From contig CM055096.1 of the NCBI GenBank assembly GCA_029204225.1, positions 813,001-877,000 on the forward strand: DNA of 64,000 nucleotides, read 5' to 3'. Within the stretch, counting starts at the first letter, position 1; every line of letters starts with the position of its first letter. This stretch comes from Diphasiastrum complanatum. Taxonomy: Eukaryota > Streptophyta > Lycopodiopsida > Lycopodiales > Lycopodiaceae. The position numbers and the translations under genes are program-made. Positions 20,703 through 32,093 of the stretch are shown here, piece by piece. The notes beneath the pieces were generated by a model that did not search any database, had not been told where the DNA came from, and worked only from the letters and a program-made list of their open reading frames with translations.

Positions 20703-21606
20703 TGTTGGAGATTAAGCTCACAATTTCTTCTTTGCATTCAATATTCTTCTTGCATATTCTTGATCCTTGAATTAATCATTGATCTAGGGTCAGATGCAAC
20801 CTCTTTAGGTTTTCTGTCTGCTCATTTGATACCTATACGAATAATAGTTTTCTGTTTTGTCATTCTGCATATTTATTCGTGTTTCTTAACATAGACTGCA
20901 GTACCTACAAAACTATCCTCATTCTAAATGCAGAGTAATGTCTGATATTATACATGGATTTTTGTGTAGCAGTTCGTACCTATGACATTCTACACTGAAT
21001 CGAATCAGCCGAACTATTTGCACGACGAATACCTTGACCTTCTGGATAATCTTCATCTCCGAAATAAAGGGTATCCATCCCGTTAATGTCTACATTCAAA
21101 TGTCATTTCAAACTATTTGAAGAAGCTCGAAGACCTAGCCATCTCTGACTACTTCAACGACCGAATTATTTGAAGTATGCCCAGTGTCCGAATGATTGAA
21201 CAATCGACTAAACATCTTCGATCGACAATACACTGCACAAAATAAACTACACACTTGTCTACTATCTACAGGTCTATTGATTTGCAAATACATGTTTAGT
21301 ACAAATCTATTAAGTACATTCATGACCAGCATCTGGTTAGATTAGAGTAGTCTTGTAATTATAGATTAGTTGAGCAATTGTTGTAATCACAAGTATGTTG
21401 TGTATATATACATCCGGTTTGCACTCACTATGTAGAGGCAATAAATTAATCATCGAAAATTACACCTCATTAAGGTTGTAATCACTTGTGTTGTTCATGC
21501 TCCACATTGTGCAAATGCTCTTATGAGAAGCATTCCGTGTAAATATCAACAACACCTTCTACTATATGTGTCTAATATGGATATGTGTATGTTGTGATTG
21601 ATTGCA
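20703..21606 (+). repeat. 3' LTR, truncated at its right end (TGTTGG family)
   Basis: Begins TGTTGGAGATTAAGC directly after the purine tract. From about 20937 to 21606 it matches 42139-42806, which continues into the other end of the same LTR. The match stops at GATTGATTGCAC. Contains TGTATATATA, a possible TATA element, near 21400. Confidence 0.8.
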
Positions 21607-22041
21607 CGTGCACCTTGTTTTCTTACATATACTAATTATGTTTAATTAAATAAAACTTTTTAAATGTTACTTCTACACTTTTGTCACAAATCACATTACC
21701 ACAATACAAGCAAAAACTACTTCAAGAAGTCTTTTTGCACTCCACTCATCATACTTATGGTCTATTGGTCACCAAAAAAAAATTAGATGCTGACATGTGT
21801 CATCAACCATTTTTTTCACATGTGCAAAAATTTTCTATACATATACCCTCGAAATTTTTATTTTTTTTGCAAAATTTTTGGTTTTCCCTCCCAATATCGC
21901 TCTCAAGCGTGCTCTCTCTTCGCAAAATACTCCGCCTGCTCACCGTGTGCTCGAGACCGATACCGCTATGATTCCAATATCACTTTCGAGCATGGATCGT
22001 TTTTCTGTACATATTCTCTATCTATCTTACGCTCAAAACTG
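21607..22041. other. no gene recognised
   Basis: AT-rich sequence. Three overlapping plus-strand frames of 85-97 codons (21681-22090) overlap one another and have no family resemblance, so none is supported. Confidence 0.5.
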
Positions 22042-22881
22042 TGAAAAATGCAAAAATAAACTTGGTAGAGGCAAAAAATATTGTATATAGATAAACACAC
22101 ATGTGTGGAGCCTGTTCCCACATGTGAAACTAGTGTACTTGTCATGTGCCATAATCATATATGTTGTACATATGATTTAATTCATATGTACAACATATAT
22201 GATGGCTAAAATGGCCAATAACTAGTTTTCTAGACATATGACACATGGCATCAATCTATTGCTTGCATGAGCCACATTCTTTGGTTAGGTGTCACATCCC
22301 ATGTGTAGAGGACAGCTCACATGTGTGGAATAAGCTGAAGTAGACGAATTTTGACTTCTAGAAGATTTCCAAGTAGATCTCCATATAGAAGGAAAATAGA
22401 CCAAAAGTGCTCAAAATAGAAGGTTTTGTCCAAGTGTCAGTTTTGCATGATGAATCATCATATGACAAAGCACCTTCACACATGTGGGATCAGAGGGATG
22501 ATCAGTACCACGATATCCCACTTATTGTATATATAGAGCCACATTTGGCCATAATCACTGTGAGACACCAATCTTGGTTTTGGAAGCAATTTTGAGTGAT
22601 TCTCTCCATTTGTCTACATTTCTTTTGATTGTTTTGAGGTGCTATCGATGTGTACTTGATTTTCAGGTTGGAGTCCGTACTCAGACAGGGTTTCACACAT
22701 GGGAAACCAGAAAGTACACCTACCTTCAATTAATGATTGTTCTTGTTAGGATTTTGTGTCTAGAATTGATCTAGATTGATCTTAATCTCAAGTAGATTGA
22801 TAGATCAAGTAATCTGACAACCAACTCCTCATGAGGATCAGATTAGAATCCACTCTTGGTCCTTTTTGTACTTTTTTCACA
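22042..22881 (+). repeat. 5' LTR (TGTGAAAAA..TTTTTTCACA) of a copia element
   Basis: About 840 bp bounded by inverted ends TGTGAAAAA and TTTTTTCACA, the right end abutting a perfect tRNA-Met primer-binding site. Carries a 22-bp perfect inverted repeat (22154-22203) and several CACATGTG palindromes (for example CACATGTGTGGAGCCTG near 22091). A diverged relative lies at 15857-16622. Confidence 0.82.
22154..22203. repeat. perfect 22-bp inverted repeat inside the LTR
   Basis: The arm ATCATATATGTTGTACATAT plus GA (22154-22175) is exactly complementary to 22182-22203, with a 6-nt loop TTTAAT. It would form a long hairpin or cruciform. Confidence 0.93.
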
Positions 22882-22893
22882 TGGTATCAGAGC
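22882..22893 (+). promoter_or_regulatory. primer-binding site, initiator tRNA-Met
   Basis: TGGTATCAGAGC, directly after the LTR end CACA. It defines the plus orientation of this element. Confidence 0.93.
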
Positions 22894-22959
22894 CAAGTAC
22901 AAGATATTTTGTTGAAATTGATAGGGATAATCCAAAACAAAGCCAAAATTAGTAGTTTT

Positions 22960-24000
22960 TAATTACCTCTCTTTATCCGTCATTACATGACTAATGCCTC
23001 TATTGAACTTGCTAAATGCTCTTCCGCCAAATTACTTGCACTTTAGGAGATGCCGAGAATATCTGTGAGATAGAACGTCTATTAAAACATCCTAGCTTTT
23101 CTATCCAAGACAAGTACTTCCAAAACTCAAACAAAAGGATGAGCTCTTTCAATTTGAACCATTCAAACTCAGTCATTTCCGGTTCAAGAATGAGAAAGAA
23201 AAAGCGTGTCTTAGATTTTATAGCAAAGGAAGGATAGATCAGTGGCAATGAAGATGACTTACCAATCAAAAAGCTGAATTTTTACAGATCCTAATCTATA
23301 TGCAGGACGAAGAAGAAACAGTTTGAAGACAAATCAATGTTTCAGCAACTATACATCTCCAATTTTTCACTAGCAGTGACTTTGGGAGACTTTTTTTACA
23401 TCTATGTTACCGGAATAGAGTATTTGAGTTTATCCATGTGAAGCATTTTTACGCTCACGTTTTACGCAGAAGTTTTGGTACTGTTGACGAACCCTTTTAT
23501 GATATTACTTTTGGTTGGACTTATCTACCAAGTGTTAAAGTGAATGGTATTTTCCTTATGATGTATTTTGCCAATTTGATATAGACAACCTTCATCCTTG
23601 TCAATGTTACACTTTTAACCGTTTCAAGAATTTTATTGCTGAAAAATTTGGCCATGTCATTTGCACAGACTGTAAGATTATTAAAAGTTATCTTCTGCAA
23701 AAATCCCTAGAAAAAGGCCTAAATCATATAACTCTAAGAGAAGCTAATGTGAATGAAGTCGCTTCAGAGCTTTATGACGGATGGTTTAAACTTATGGGAC
23801 TCCTACCTGTTTATGAGTAATACAAAAAAAGAACATGCTACTTTATGTAAAAGTATCGCTTTAAGTCATGTTAGAAAGGGTAAATGGCTTCATGGTAATA
23901 CTAGATCTCTTTCCAAAAATAAGATTGCAAAGGACGAGCTACTTTGGCTTACAAAATCTCTATATGTTAGTGGTATTGATAAAGCATAGCATAATCCCTA
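22960..24000 (+). pseudogene. unassigned decayed coding stretch between copia LTR and copia RT
   Basis: The copia leader stops near 22958 and a different coding style starts. Plus-strand pieces in shifting frames include LFQFEPFKLSHFRFKNEKEK (about 23140-23200), HVKHFYAHVLRRSFGTVDEP (about 23435-23495), FDIDNLHPCQCYTFNRFKNF (about 23575-23635), HVICTDCKIIKSYLLQ and GLNHITLREANVNEVA (about 23720-23770), then HATLCKSIALSHVRKGKW. Several Cys are well placed, and GLNHI-like wording occurs in hypothetical repeat-borne proteins of some plants as I remember them. I cannot name the family. It replaces most of the copia gag-integrase region, so it is either an insertion or the remains of an earlier resident. 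Confidence 0.4.
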
Positions 24001-24195
24001 TTTTATGCGTAAATTCTTTGTACAACATTTGGCCATAAAACGACTCAATGGTCTAAATTGAACTCCTTTTCCTAGTAATTAATCTAATTATGTGGAGGAT
24101 TCCTTGTCGTATATAGCAAACATTTCTACGTACTCTTTACCAGAAATTCTCTTGGGCAATAATTCTCTACCTTACCTTCTCTGTACCTTTAAAGC

Positions 24196-25780
24196 CCACA
24201 AGGCTTAGCTACATTGCTTGAAGAACCATCATCTTTTGAAGAAGCATATAAATCTAAAGTTTGGAGAGATGCAATGCAAGTAGAGTATGATGCATTAGAA
24301 GAAAATCATACTTGGAATCTTGTAAATCTTCCAAGAGGAAAGAAACCACTTGCATGTAAGTGGATTTATATAATAAAGTACAATCAAGATGGATCTATTA
24401 GTAAGTACAAATCTAGGCTTGTTGCTAAGGGATTTGTTCAAATAAAAGGATTGGATTGTGAAGAAACATTTGCGCCTGTAGCTAAGCTTGTAACTATTAG
24501 ATTAATCATTTGCATTGCTACTTTGTTCAAGTGGGATATCTACCAAATGGATGTGACAAATGCCTTTTTGAATGGCTTCTTAGAAGAGGAAATCTACATG
24601 ATGCAACCCGAGGGCTTCATCAAGGTTGGTGAGGAGCAAAAGGTGTGCTACTTAAGGAAGAGCCTATATGACTTGAAGCAAGCACCTAGAGCTTGGTACT
24701 CTAGGTTGCATGATTTTCTCTATTCTCTTGGCTTTGTACTAAGTGCTTATGAACCTTCTTTATATTTCAAATGTAATGAAGGAATGATCATCATTTTGGT
24801 ACTTTATGTTGATGACATCATTTTGACAGGAAATGATGATGAAGGTATAAGCAAAGTAAAAGTTGATATATCTAGTGAGTTCAAGATGGTAGATCTAAGC
24901 TTCCTAAAGTTTATACTTGGGATAGAAGTGTCTAGAAGTAGCAATTGTACTTTCATAAGTCAATCTAAGTATGCTACTTCCATTCTTGAAAGATTTGGTA
25001 TAAAAGATTGTAAGGGGATTGACACCCCTATGGAGCATGTTGTGAAAGCAACTAATAAAGGTGATGAAACATCCTTTGAGGACATCACCCTCTTTAGAAA
25101 GCTTATAGGCTCTCTAATCTATTTGACCATCACTAGACCTGACTTAAGTTTTTGTGTAAGTAAGTTGAGTCAAAGTATGCAAGCTCCTTTAGTTCATCAT
25201 TGGAAAAGTGCCAAGAGAGTACTTAGATATGTTTCTAGTACTAGATTTTTTGGCATACTTTATGAAGGATCTAACTTGCACTTGAGAGCCTACTCGGATT
25301 CAGATTTTGCAAGTGACAAGATGGATAGAAAGTCCATTAGTGCATTTGCAACATTTCTTTTTGGAGGAGTAATATCTTGGCTTTCCAAAAAGCAAGATAC
25401 AATCTCACTATCTTCTTGTGAAGCCGAGTACAAGGCATTGACTTCAACAACCAAAGAGCTCCTATGGCTAAGAAGACTCTTGATAGAGCTACATGTGCTA
25501 GAGGCCGAGGAGATCCCTTACATATTTTGTGACAATCAAGCTTCTCAACAAATTGCTTCAAATCCTATCTTCCATGCTAGAACAAAGCATATTGAGATAG
25601 CTCATCATTTTGTGAGGGAGAAGGTACAATCCAAGGAGGTGTAACTACATCATGTACCATCATCCAAATGCATAGCTGATATATTAACCAAGCCATTATC
25701 CAAAGATCCATTTTTTAAGTTAAGATATGCTCTTGGAATTGTAGATAGATGTACATCAGATTTGCCAAGTTAGAAGTGAG
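24196..25780 (+). pseudogene. copia reverse transcriptase and RNase H, nearly intact
   Basis: An open frame of 476 codons (24214-25644) without its own ATG, so a truncated polyprotein. RT: EAYKSKVWRDAMQVEYDALE, CKWIYIIKYNQDGSISKYKS, CEETFAPVAKLVTIR, MDVTNAFLNGFLEEEIYMMQ, KSLYDLKQAPRAWYSRL, the catalytic LYVDDIILTGND (about 24801-24836). Linker: CKGIDTPMEH, LIGSLIYLTITRPDLSF. RNase H: AYSDSDFASDKMDRKS, WLSKKQDTISLSSCEAEYKA, CDNQASQQIASNPIFHARTK. A TAA at 25642-25644 precedes the usual tail, which continues in frame (ADILTKPLS) to about 25770. Gag, protease and integrase are absent upstream. Confidence 0.9.
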
Positions 25781-25786
25781 GAGGAG
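25773..25786 (+). other. polypurine tract, plus strand
   Basis: GAAGTGAGGAGGAG after the RNase H tail; the plus-strand primer site of the copia element to its left, immediately followed by an LTR-like start. Confidence 0.8.
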
Positions 25787-26215
25787 TATTGAAAATTATC
25801 AGTTCTCACTTGACATTGGTTATTGTAAATATTGATCAAACATTAGAATAATGAGATCAAGATCTAATGTGTAGAACTTGATAGATCCATTGATTAAGCA
25901 ACCAATAACTCTCTATGATTGTAAAGTACAGTCATTATTATCCTAAAAACTTTAAAATTTATCATATAGAACTTAGGACCCAATTTTAGGACACCAGTAG
26001 CCTAAAATAGCCAATTTTGGCCTATATGTCCAAATAACATGATTTTGGTGTCATTTCAAAGGTCATGAAGTTTGAGACTTCTTCAATACAAAATATATAC
26101 TAAAATAAAAGTATCTAGGTCTCTTTCACATGTGTGAAAGGTTAGATCCAAAACTATGTACAAAAATTGCCAATTTAGGCCTCAAACTAGCTTGGAAATG
26201 TTGACAATTTTCACA
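25787..26215. repeat. LTR-like sequence between two opposed polypurine tracts
   Basis: The left end reads TATTGAAAATTATCAG after a plus-strand purine tract. The right end, read on the minus strand, is TGTGAAAATTGTCAAC after a minus-strand purine tract. It is either two LTR starts facing each other (the left element's 3' LTR cut into by a minus-strand element's 3' LTR) or a single LTR whose TGAAAATT..AATTTTCA ends mimic both. Contains CACATGTGTGAAA near 26127. Confidence 0.6.
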
Positions 26216-26225
26216 CTCCCTCTTC
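26216..26225 (-). other. polypurine tract, minus strand
   Basis: Plus strand CTCCCTCTTC, that is GAAGAGGGAG on the minus strand, just before TGTGAAAATTG. It belongs to a minus-strand copia element whose protease remnant may be the one at 29508-30275. Confidence 0.7.
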
Positions 26226-26911
26226 AACTTAACTTGCTAGTTTTACAACACTACATAATAATGATCTCCATCATGATAATATATCTCTTCTCAAGTGTTC
26301 TAATATGTACAATATGAAGTACAACATAATTGATATAGATAATAGTGTCCATATAGGATGCTTCACTATTTCTTATATCAATTTTACATAGAATGGTGAA
26401 CAAGATACATGTAAAAGAACATAGAATCATAATAAAAGATTCCTCCATGTATCCACCTTTGAATTATCTGTAAAATAATAGCAAATAAGTTTTAATTGAA
26501 AGTAACCAACAAGTGTTTGCATGCCTCCTCCACATTCCACTATGCCCATAGTGAATGCACCATGTTTTTCCAAGAATGAACCTCCGTCACCACCTTGCCT
26601 TTGTAGATCTCCAATCCATGAAAGCCCTTGAGTGAATGAATGCCAAAATGATGTGTTCTCTGTTCCATTTGAATGAGCAAAACCTGAACTTGAAATACTT
26701 GAAGTATCTCCACAAGATTTGCATACAACCCTTGATCCTACATTGTCCACAATTTGCCAATTTGCCAACACTAGGATGCTAGATCTTGAACTTTGCTCAA
26801 AAGTAAACATATTGAGCACTTCAATATCTTTCAAGATTTGAATGAATGCATGTACTCGATCATAAAAACCAGCAATGATAACTATTCCATCTCCAAGATC
26901 CAAAATATGTA
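26226..26911 (-). other. unassigned minus-strand internal sequence
   Basis: An open minus-strand frame of 173 codons starts in the neighbouring copia integrase (antisense, 26912-26948) and runs to 26427. The part outside copia is Ser/Gly-rich (CKSCGDTSSISSSG, GDLQRQGGDGGSF) with no recognisable domain. It could be a 3' internal region of the minus-strand copia element or unrelated DNA. Confidence 0.35.
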
Positions 26912-28862
26912 TGTGTGTTTGGATGTGCAACATACAAGCACATTCCAAAAGAAAAGAGAAGCAAGCTCGATGATAAATTAGAACAAACGATCATGGTTGG
27001 GTACTTGAACAGATCACAAGTGTACAAGCTCTACAACCCAACCACAAAAAAAGTTGTTTCGAGTAGAGATGTGAAGTTCGATGAGTCCACATTCCCTGGA
27101 CTAAAAGATGAAAGAGGCCATGAGATCTTCACACTGTGCCAATTCAAGAGGGAGATTGAAGACAGACATCAAATCAAAATGTTGAGCCCATGGACTCCAG
27201 AGCAGCAGAAAGTAGAAGATCAATCTCATGAATAAAAAATGTTCGAACAACAATGAACGAACCCAGAAGATCAACAAGACAAAGAAGACCTCCAGACCGT
27301 TACGCTAACAATCTTGAGTGGAGCAAAGACACGCAATTCGAGTACTACAGTTTCACTGAAGAGCCAACAACATATCAAGAAGCTATTTAGAGTCTAGAAT
27401 GAGAATTCTGGAAGTAGACAATGTTAGAGGAGATTGAGTCGATGAGGCAAAACGAGGCATGGACACTAGAGCCCTTCCAAAAAACAAAAAGATTGTCGAC
27501 TGCAAGTGGGTGTACAAGAAAAAAATGAAATCAGCTGGCACCGTTGGCCATTACATGGCGAAGGGCTACACACAAAGATATGGTGTTGATTATTTTGACA
27601 CATATTCGTCGATGGTCAAGATGACAAGCATACGACTACTCCTTGCATACACCACACAACACAATCTGGAAATTCACCAGATTGATGTGAAGATAGCCTT
27701 TCTCCATGGAGATCTAGAAGAATAAATCTTCATGAAGTAGCCTCAAGGATTTGAAGACCCCGATAATCGACAATATGTCTGCCGGTTGCAGAGATGCATT
27801 TATGGTTTAAAACAGGCATCACGAACTTGGTACAAGAAGCTCAATAGTCTTCTGAAATCTCTAGACTTTAGAGTAGAAAAAGATTTTGTGATAGTAGCTA
27901 TTTGCGTGAATGATTCTCTTATGATAGGAAATTTCTTGATGCTCATCAAAGACACGATCACAGATCTAGGAGAAGCAATGAAATACCTCGAGCTGAAGAT
28001 CAGAAGAGATCGGATAAAAGACAAAATGCACTTGAGTCAGTCTAAATATGTCAAAAAGGTACTCAAGCAGTATCACATGATGACTACAAAGCAAAGGCGA
28101 CACAAATGATAGCTGGAGCCAAGCTGACGAAGCAAGATTGCCCAAAAATAAAAGAGGAAGAAGGGAAGATGATAGGTATATCCTACCAAAACCTAATCGG
28201 TAGTCTGATGTACTTTACAATTTGTACCAGACCCAATCTAGCTTTCTTTGTTTACGCCTTAAGCCAATTCTCTTCCCATCTTGGCATCACACATTGGCAA
28301 ATGGCAAAACGAATCCTAAAACATCTGAAAGGTACCCAAAATATGGGATTAACCTACAGAGCAAAAAACGAAAGAAAAGGATTTGAGCTACACCACTATA
28401 GTCATGCAAGCTGGGCGAGCTGCAAAGATGACAGCAAGTCCATAACTGGAGGATGTACAATAGCGTGCGGAGCTGCAATCAACTGGATATGCAAAAAGCA
28501 AACCTTAGTAGCTCAATCTTCTTGCGAAGCTGAATACGTCATAGCTTCAAAGGTGGAAAATGACGTAGTGTGGTTGCAAATGATGTTGGAGACAATTGGG
28601 ATACCACAAGGAGGACCATGCACGATGATGATGGACTCTTAGAGTGCCATTTATCTGTCCCAGGATCTATTCTTCCATTCAAAGACAAAACACATACCTC
28701 TGAAGTACCATCACATTCAAGGTCTATTCTCGAAGGGAGAGCTCCAGGTCCAGTACATAAAATTTAAAGACATGATTGCAGATCTGCTCACGAAGCCGCT
28801 CGACAAGCCACTCTTCGCAAAGCAAAGAAAGTCAATTGGACTAAACATGCAAAGCTGCAAGG
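26912..28862 (+). pseudogene. copia integrase C-terminus, RT and RNase H, broken
   Basis: Integrase end: VFGCATYKHIPKEKRSKLDD (about 26911-26970), MVGYLNRSQVYKLYNPTTKK. RT in several frames: KIVDCKWVYKKKMKSAGTVG, YGVDYFDTYSSMVKMTSIR, IHQIDVKIAFLHGDLEE, CIYGLKQASRTWYKKL. The catalytic box reads ICVNDSLM (about 27899-27922) instead of YVDD, so RT is dead. RNase H: NERKGFELHHYSHASWASCK, CKKQTLVAQSSCEAEYVIAS. The tail, LLTKPLDKPLFAKQR, ends near 28860. Stops near 27235, 27388, 27724, 28108 and 28640. Confidence 0.87.
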
Positions 28863-28874
28863 TTCAAGAGGGAG

Positions 28875-29290
28875 TGTCAGAAATGGTGAACTCTTGCAAC
28901 TTTGTCGCGACGTGAAATGAATCGACACGAAGCAAAGGTTGAATGGCAAACAATTCACGAAAGTCAATGTATCTTGAACATTCTAAGACACGAAACAAAG
29001 CAAAATTTGAAGGTCAAATGATTCACAAAAAGTCAAACATGCCTCTAGGACCAGAGAGACATGACACGACACGAAACAAAAAGAAATAAAAATATATATT
29101 TCGCACTGCCAGCTGGCAGCTCAACGGGCATGAAATCTTAAACTTCACGCCCAGCTGAAATGATTAGAAATAACGGAGAGTAACTGATTAGCTGATTAGC
29201 ATTAACTACTCTTGTAATTCTCTGTTTAGCTATCTTGTAAACTCCACACAGTGGAGATATAAACTATTTTTTTGGATCAAAATACAGACA
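28875..29290 (+). repeat. 3' LTR of the copia element
   Basis: Begins TGTCAGAAATGG right after the purine tract and probably ends ATACAGACA at 29290. Contains a repeated GACACGA / ACACGAAAC phrase (about 28916-29080). Confidence 0.7.
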
Positions 29291-29507
29291 GAGAATGTGC
29301 ATGAGTAGAGTAGAAAAAAAAAAGAATACAAACGAAATAGTTGTGCATGAAAGTTTGCCAACGAGCAGAACACAGCAAAAGGGCAGAACGTCAAGCCGCC
29401 AACGAATGAGACACTAAAAATATAGTTGCTCTATCTCGTGCATCTCCTTGTCTTCCACTATCTCAATCGCTAGAATGAAATCTATTCTTTGATGTGTAGT
29501 CGGGTGT
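29291..29507. other. junction sequence
   Basis: A-rich (AAAAAAAAAGAATACAAACG near 29316). No gene. Lies between the copia LTR and the minus-strand protease remnant. Confidence 0.4.
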
Positions 29508-30275
29508 CTAGGCTCCTGTAAGCTCCCGCACAAGAAAATACAAAAAAACAAATACGTTCGCGATACAAAGAAACAAACCCGTTCGCGACAGACTAGTAGG
29601 TAGCACTATTCCATCTTCAAGATCCAATGGATCCAAAACATTGACTATAGATTCACCAAAAGTTGTCAAGTTAGCACAACAATAACTATCTCCAAGAAGC
29701 TCATTAGATCTCAATCTAGATCTAGCATAAGGAAGCTCTTTAGACTTTGCATAAGATCTACCAATCTTATTGATGCTAGGAATTGACTTTTGAAAGTTGA
29801 GAGAACCACCAGCATCCATTTCATTCCTCTTGTTGGACATAACAAATGCATCAAGCTTGTAAAGTCTACCTTGCCTATTGTCCCTAGCAATCAAGACATC
29901 TACCTTAGTAATGAAGCAAACATCTCCAACAAACTTTGTCTTGTACCCTTTCTTTAACATTTGACCGACACTTAGCAAATTCCTTGAAAGTGAAGGAATG
30001 TAAAGAACACCATCAAGCCTTGCATTCCTATTAGTAGAAAGACAAATAGGAATTGAGCCAATACCTTTGATCATACACTCACCACCATTTGGTATGTGAC
30101 CCACTTTCTTGGTTCCAACATAAGAGATCAAAGAAGTAAAGAACTCCTTATGACTAGTCATGTGTAAACTAGATCCACTATCTATCCACCATGAATCTTT
30201 GTCACTTCCACTTGACATTAGACTTGAAGAACACATCGTGAGAGAGTCTTGCTTGAAAGGAGAAAGTCTAGCATA
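29508..30275 (-). pseudogene. copia protease and pre-integrase, minus strand
   Basis: An open minus-strand stretch of about 250 codons: the retropepsin site WWIDSGSSLHMTSH (about 30150-30190), GGECMIKGIGSI, LDGVLYIPSLSRNLLSVGQM and GRLYKLDAF, which is copia protease running into GAG-pre-integrase. Acidic, less typical sequence follows to 29508. Gag and integrase are not next to it. At about 30275 the sequence switches to a plus-strand coding relic of another kind. Confidence 0.8.
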
Positions 30276-30299
30276 TAACAATTCTAACAATTTATTTAT

Positions 30300-31660
30300 T
30301 GACATTAATCAGTTACTAACATTCATCATAAATTATTACGGTATTACAAATGAGAATGTCAATAACAAGTTGATAGTTGTTCTCAAGTTAGATGAGTCTG
30401 AAATTATAAAAGGACAAAAAATTAAAAGAGTCAGTCTCACGATCATGAATGGAGCACTTTCAAATTCAGAAGACTCAAAAGGCCTCAATTTCAGTGTTCA
30501 ATAAGAAAATGATATCTGGTGGTTGGCAGCATTTCATGTATAGCAGTTCCTTTGCATAATCAATAGGGACAATCATTTTAATATGGATTTCATTTGGAAA
30601 ATCTTCTCTAAGTTAATATTATGAGGCTAATCACATTTTTGTATTCTCATATAGGTGATGAAAGAAGACCATGCCATTCTCTCATGGATATTTAATAGAA
30701 CGTCATATCCTGCCACCATAAAAAATCACATGGAGGAAGTTCCACTCAATATTCTTGGAATTGGCACTTTCAATATTGAATGGCATTAAGTAGGAGATCT
30801 GAAGACATTCAAGTGTATGTTCAATGTATCCCATGGCGCTAACTCTAAACACCCTTGTTTGTACTACATGAAGATGACAAAAGACATGACAAGGAGTACA
30901 AGAATATCAAGAGATCGAGAAGATCCTAATTGGAGACCTGTACTACCAATTTCTCTTTAGAATGTTCATATCTGTACATTGCACGCAAAGGTGCATATTA
31001 TAGAAAAAATAATATACCTTCACATCTTGTTTGCATGGAATTCCGAGCCAGAGGCAGATTCAAAGGAAGTTATTTCCAGATTAGAGGATGTGTTGTCTAA
31101 AGCAGGGTTATATAAAGGCCACGTTAAATAAAAAAAGATGACAAGCTATCAAATAAAACAGAAAATATTCCATGCAAGCTAAGCATTGGAGGATCCAAAG
31201 CTTGAAGATTTTTATCAAATTATTCTGGCAAACAATCCAAGATTCAATATTCAGTTTGGAAAGAGATTATTGCAGCAACTCAAGATTTCGAAGAAGAAGG
31301 TTCTACTCGTATACACAAGGTAGAAGTTTGGAAAAAATTAGACAACATGGTGAAATACTCGAGAAAAGATAAATTTTCAAATATTGATGTACAAGTGATA
31401 CAGAAAACAACGAGTGAATTTGTGGATGCGGTTCGAAGTGCATGGGGTGTTGATTATATAACACATTATATGGTAAGATTTCAATGTTACACTACTATAG
31501 ACAAATATGTGCAATTAAATTAGATACTTTTGAGCCTGATTTAGATTATGTTTTTATGACATGCAACACATATTATGGCATCATTCGACATTCTTTGCAA
31601 GAAATAGTGGAATTCTTAGCATATGGTGGGGTGGGTGTTCATAGCGCGCATATAATCAAT
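30300..31660 (+). pseudogene. unassigned decayed ORF with intron, possible DNA-transposon protein
   Basis: Plus-strand coding style not seen in LTR elements. First exon (about 30310-30560): KLIVVLKLDESEIIKGQKIK, RVSLTIMNGALSNSED, ENDIWWLAAFHV. A likely intron ends at TCTCATATAG (30654). Second part: KEDHAILSWIFNRTSYPATI, VGDLKTFKCMFNVSHGANSK then HPCLYY, DREDPNWRPVLPISL, NVHICTLHAKVHIIEKIIYL, and after shifts QYSVWKEIIAATQDFEEEG, HKVEVWKKLDNMVKYSRKD, DYITHYM (about 31450-31472). Stops at 30789, 30958 and elsewhere. Asp residues in LDE and GDLK with a Cys-rich PCLYY segment could be parts of a transposase, but no family is established. Its right side is cut off by the copia element at 32094. 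Confidence 0.45.
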
Positions 31661-32093
31661 ATTTAGGCCAATATCACTTCTCTGCACAGGCGTTATAGGA
31701 ATTCTTTGAGATTAAAGAAGATCCACCCACATAAGTGATATGTGTAAAATTCAAGATAATTTGTACGGGAAGAAAATAGCACTACATGTACATCAATATC
31801 ACTTCTATGCACACACGATGTAGTTGATCGACATGATGGAATGAAGATCGCGCACAGAAGCAATATTTGCAAAAATTGAAGAGAAAAAAGTAAAAAAAAA
31901 AAATTGAATTTTGTGCCATTTATGATTTTTGTTCACACATGCAAATTTGATTAGTTGACCGGGCTTGCACGTGCTTGTGATAGACGGCAGCCATTGATTG
32001 GAGCACATGGCCACTTTTTATTGATTTGTACATTTACACATGTAAATGACACATGGTAAACATCATGAGATTTCGTACGGGACACATGTGGGA
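31661..32093. other. spacer before the 6-kb copia element
   Basis: No gene recognised; AT-rich with an A-run near 31893-31903. It ends TGTGGGA (32087-32093), which is repeated just after the copia element (38135-38141). Confidence 0.5.

Larger units (their letters stand above)
26912..29290 (+). mobile_element. Ty1/copia element, 5'-truncated: integrase end, RT, RNase H, 3' LTR
   Basis: Starts inside the integrase C-terminus and runs through RT and RNase H to a polypurine tract (AAGAGGGAG, 28866-28874) and a 3' LTR (28875-29290). Its wording (RDVKFDES, QRYGVDYFDTYSSMVKMTSI) and RNase H tail are unlike the other copia elements here, so it is a separate lineage, of the Tork/TNT type from memory. 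It appears to interrupt a minus-strand copia element with pieces at 26216 and 29508. Confidence 0.87.

Noticed and set aside
21681-22090. Three overlapping plus-strand ORFs of 85-97 codons
   Set aside because: Low-complexity, mutually overlapping, no domain, and they run into an LTR start.
22960-24000. Penelope-like or other non-LTR retroelement
   Set aside because: No RT or GIY-YIG motif could be identified; the resemblance is from memory and covers only short phrases.
26427-26948. 173-codon minus-strand ORF as a host gene
   Set aside because: Its start lies antisense in copia integrase, it has no domain, and its position fits the inside of a retroelement.
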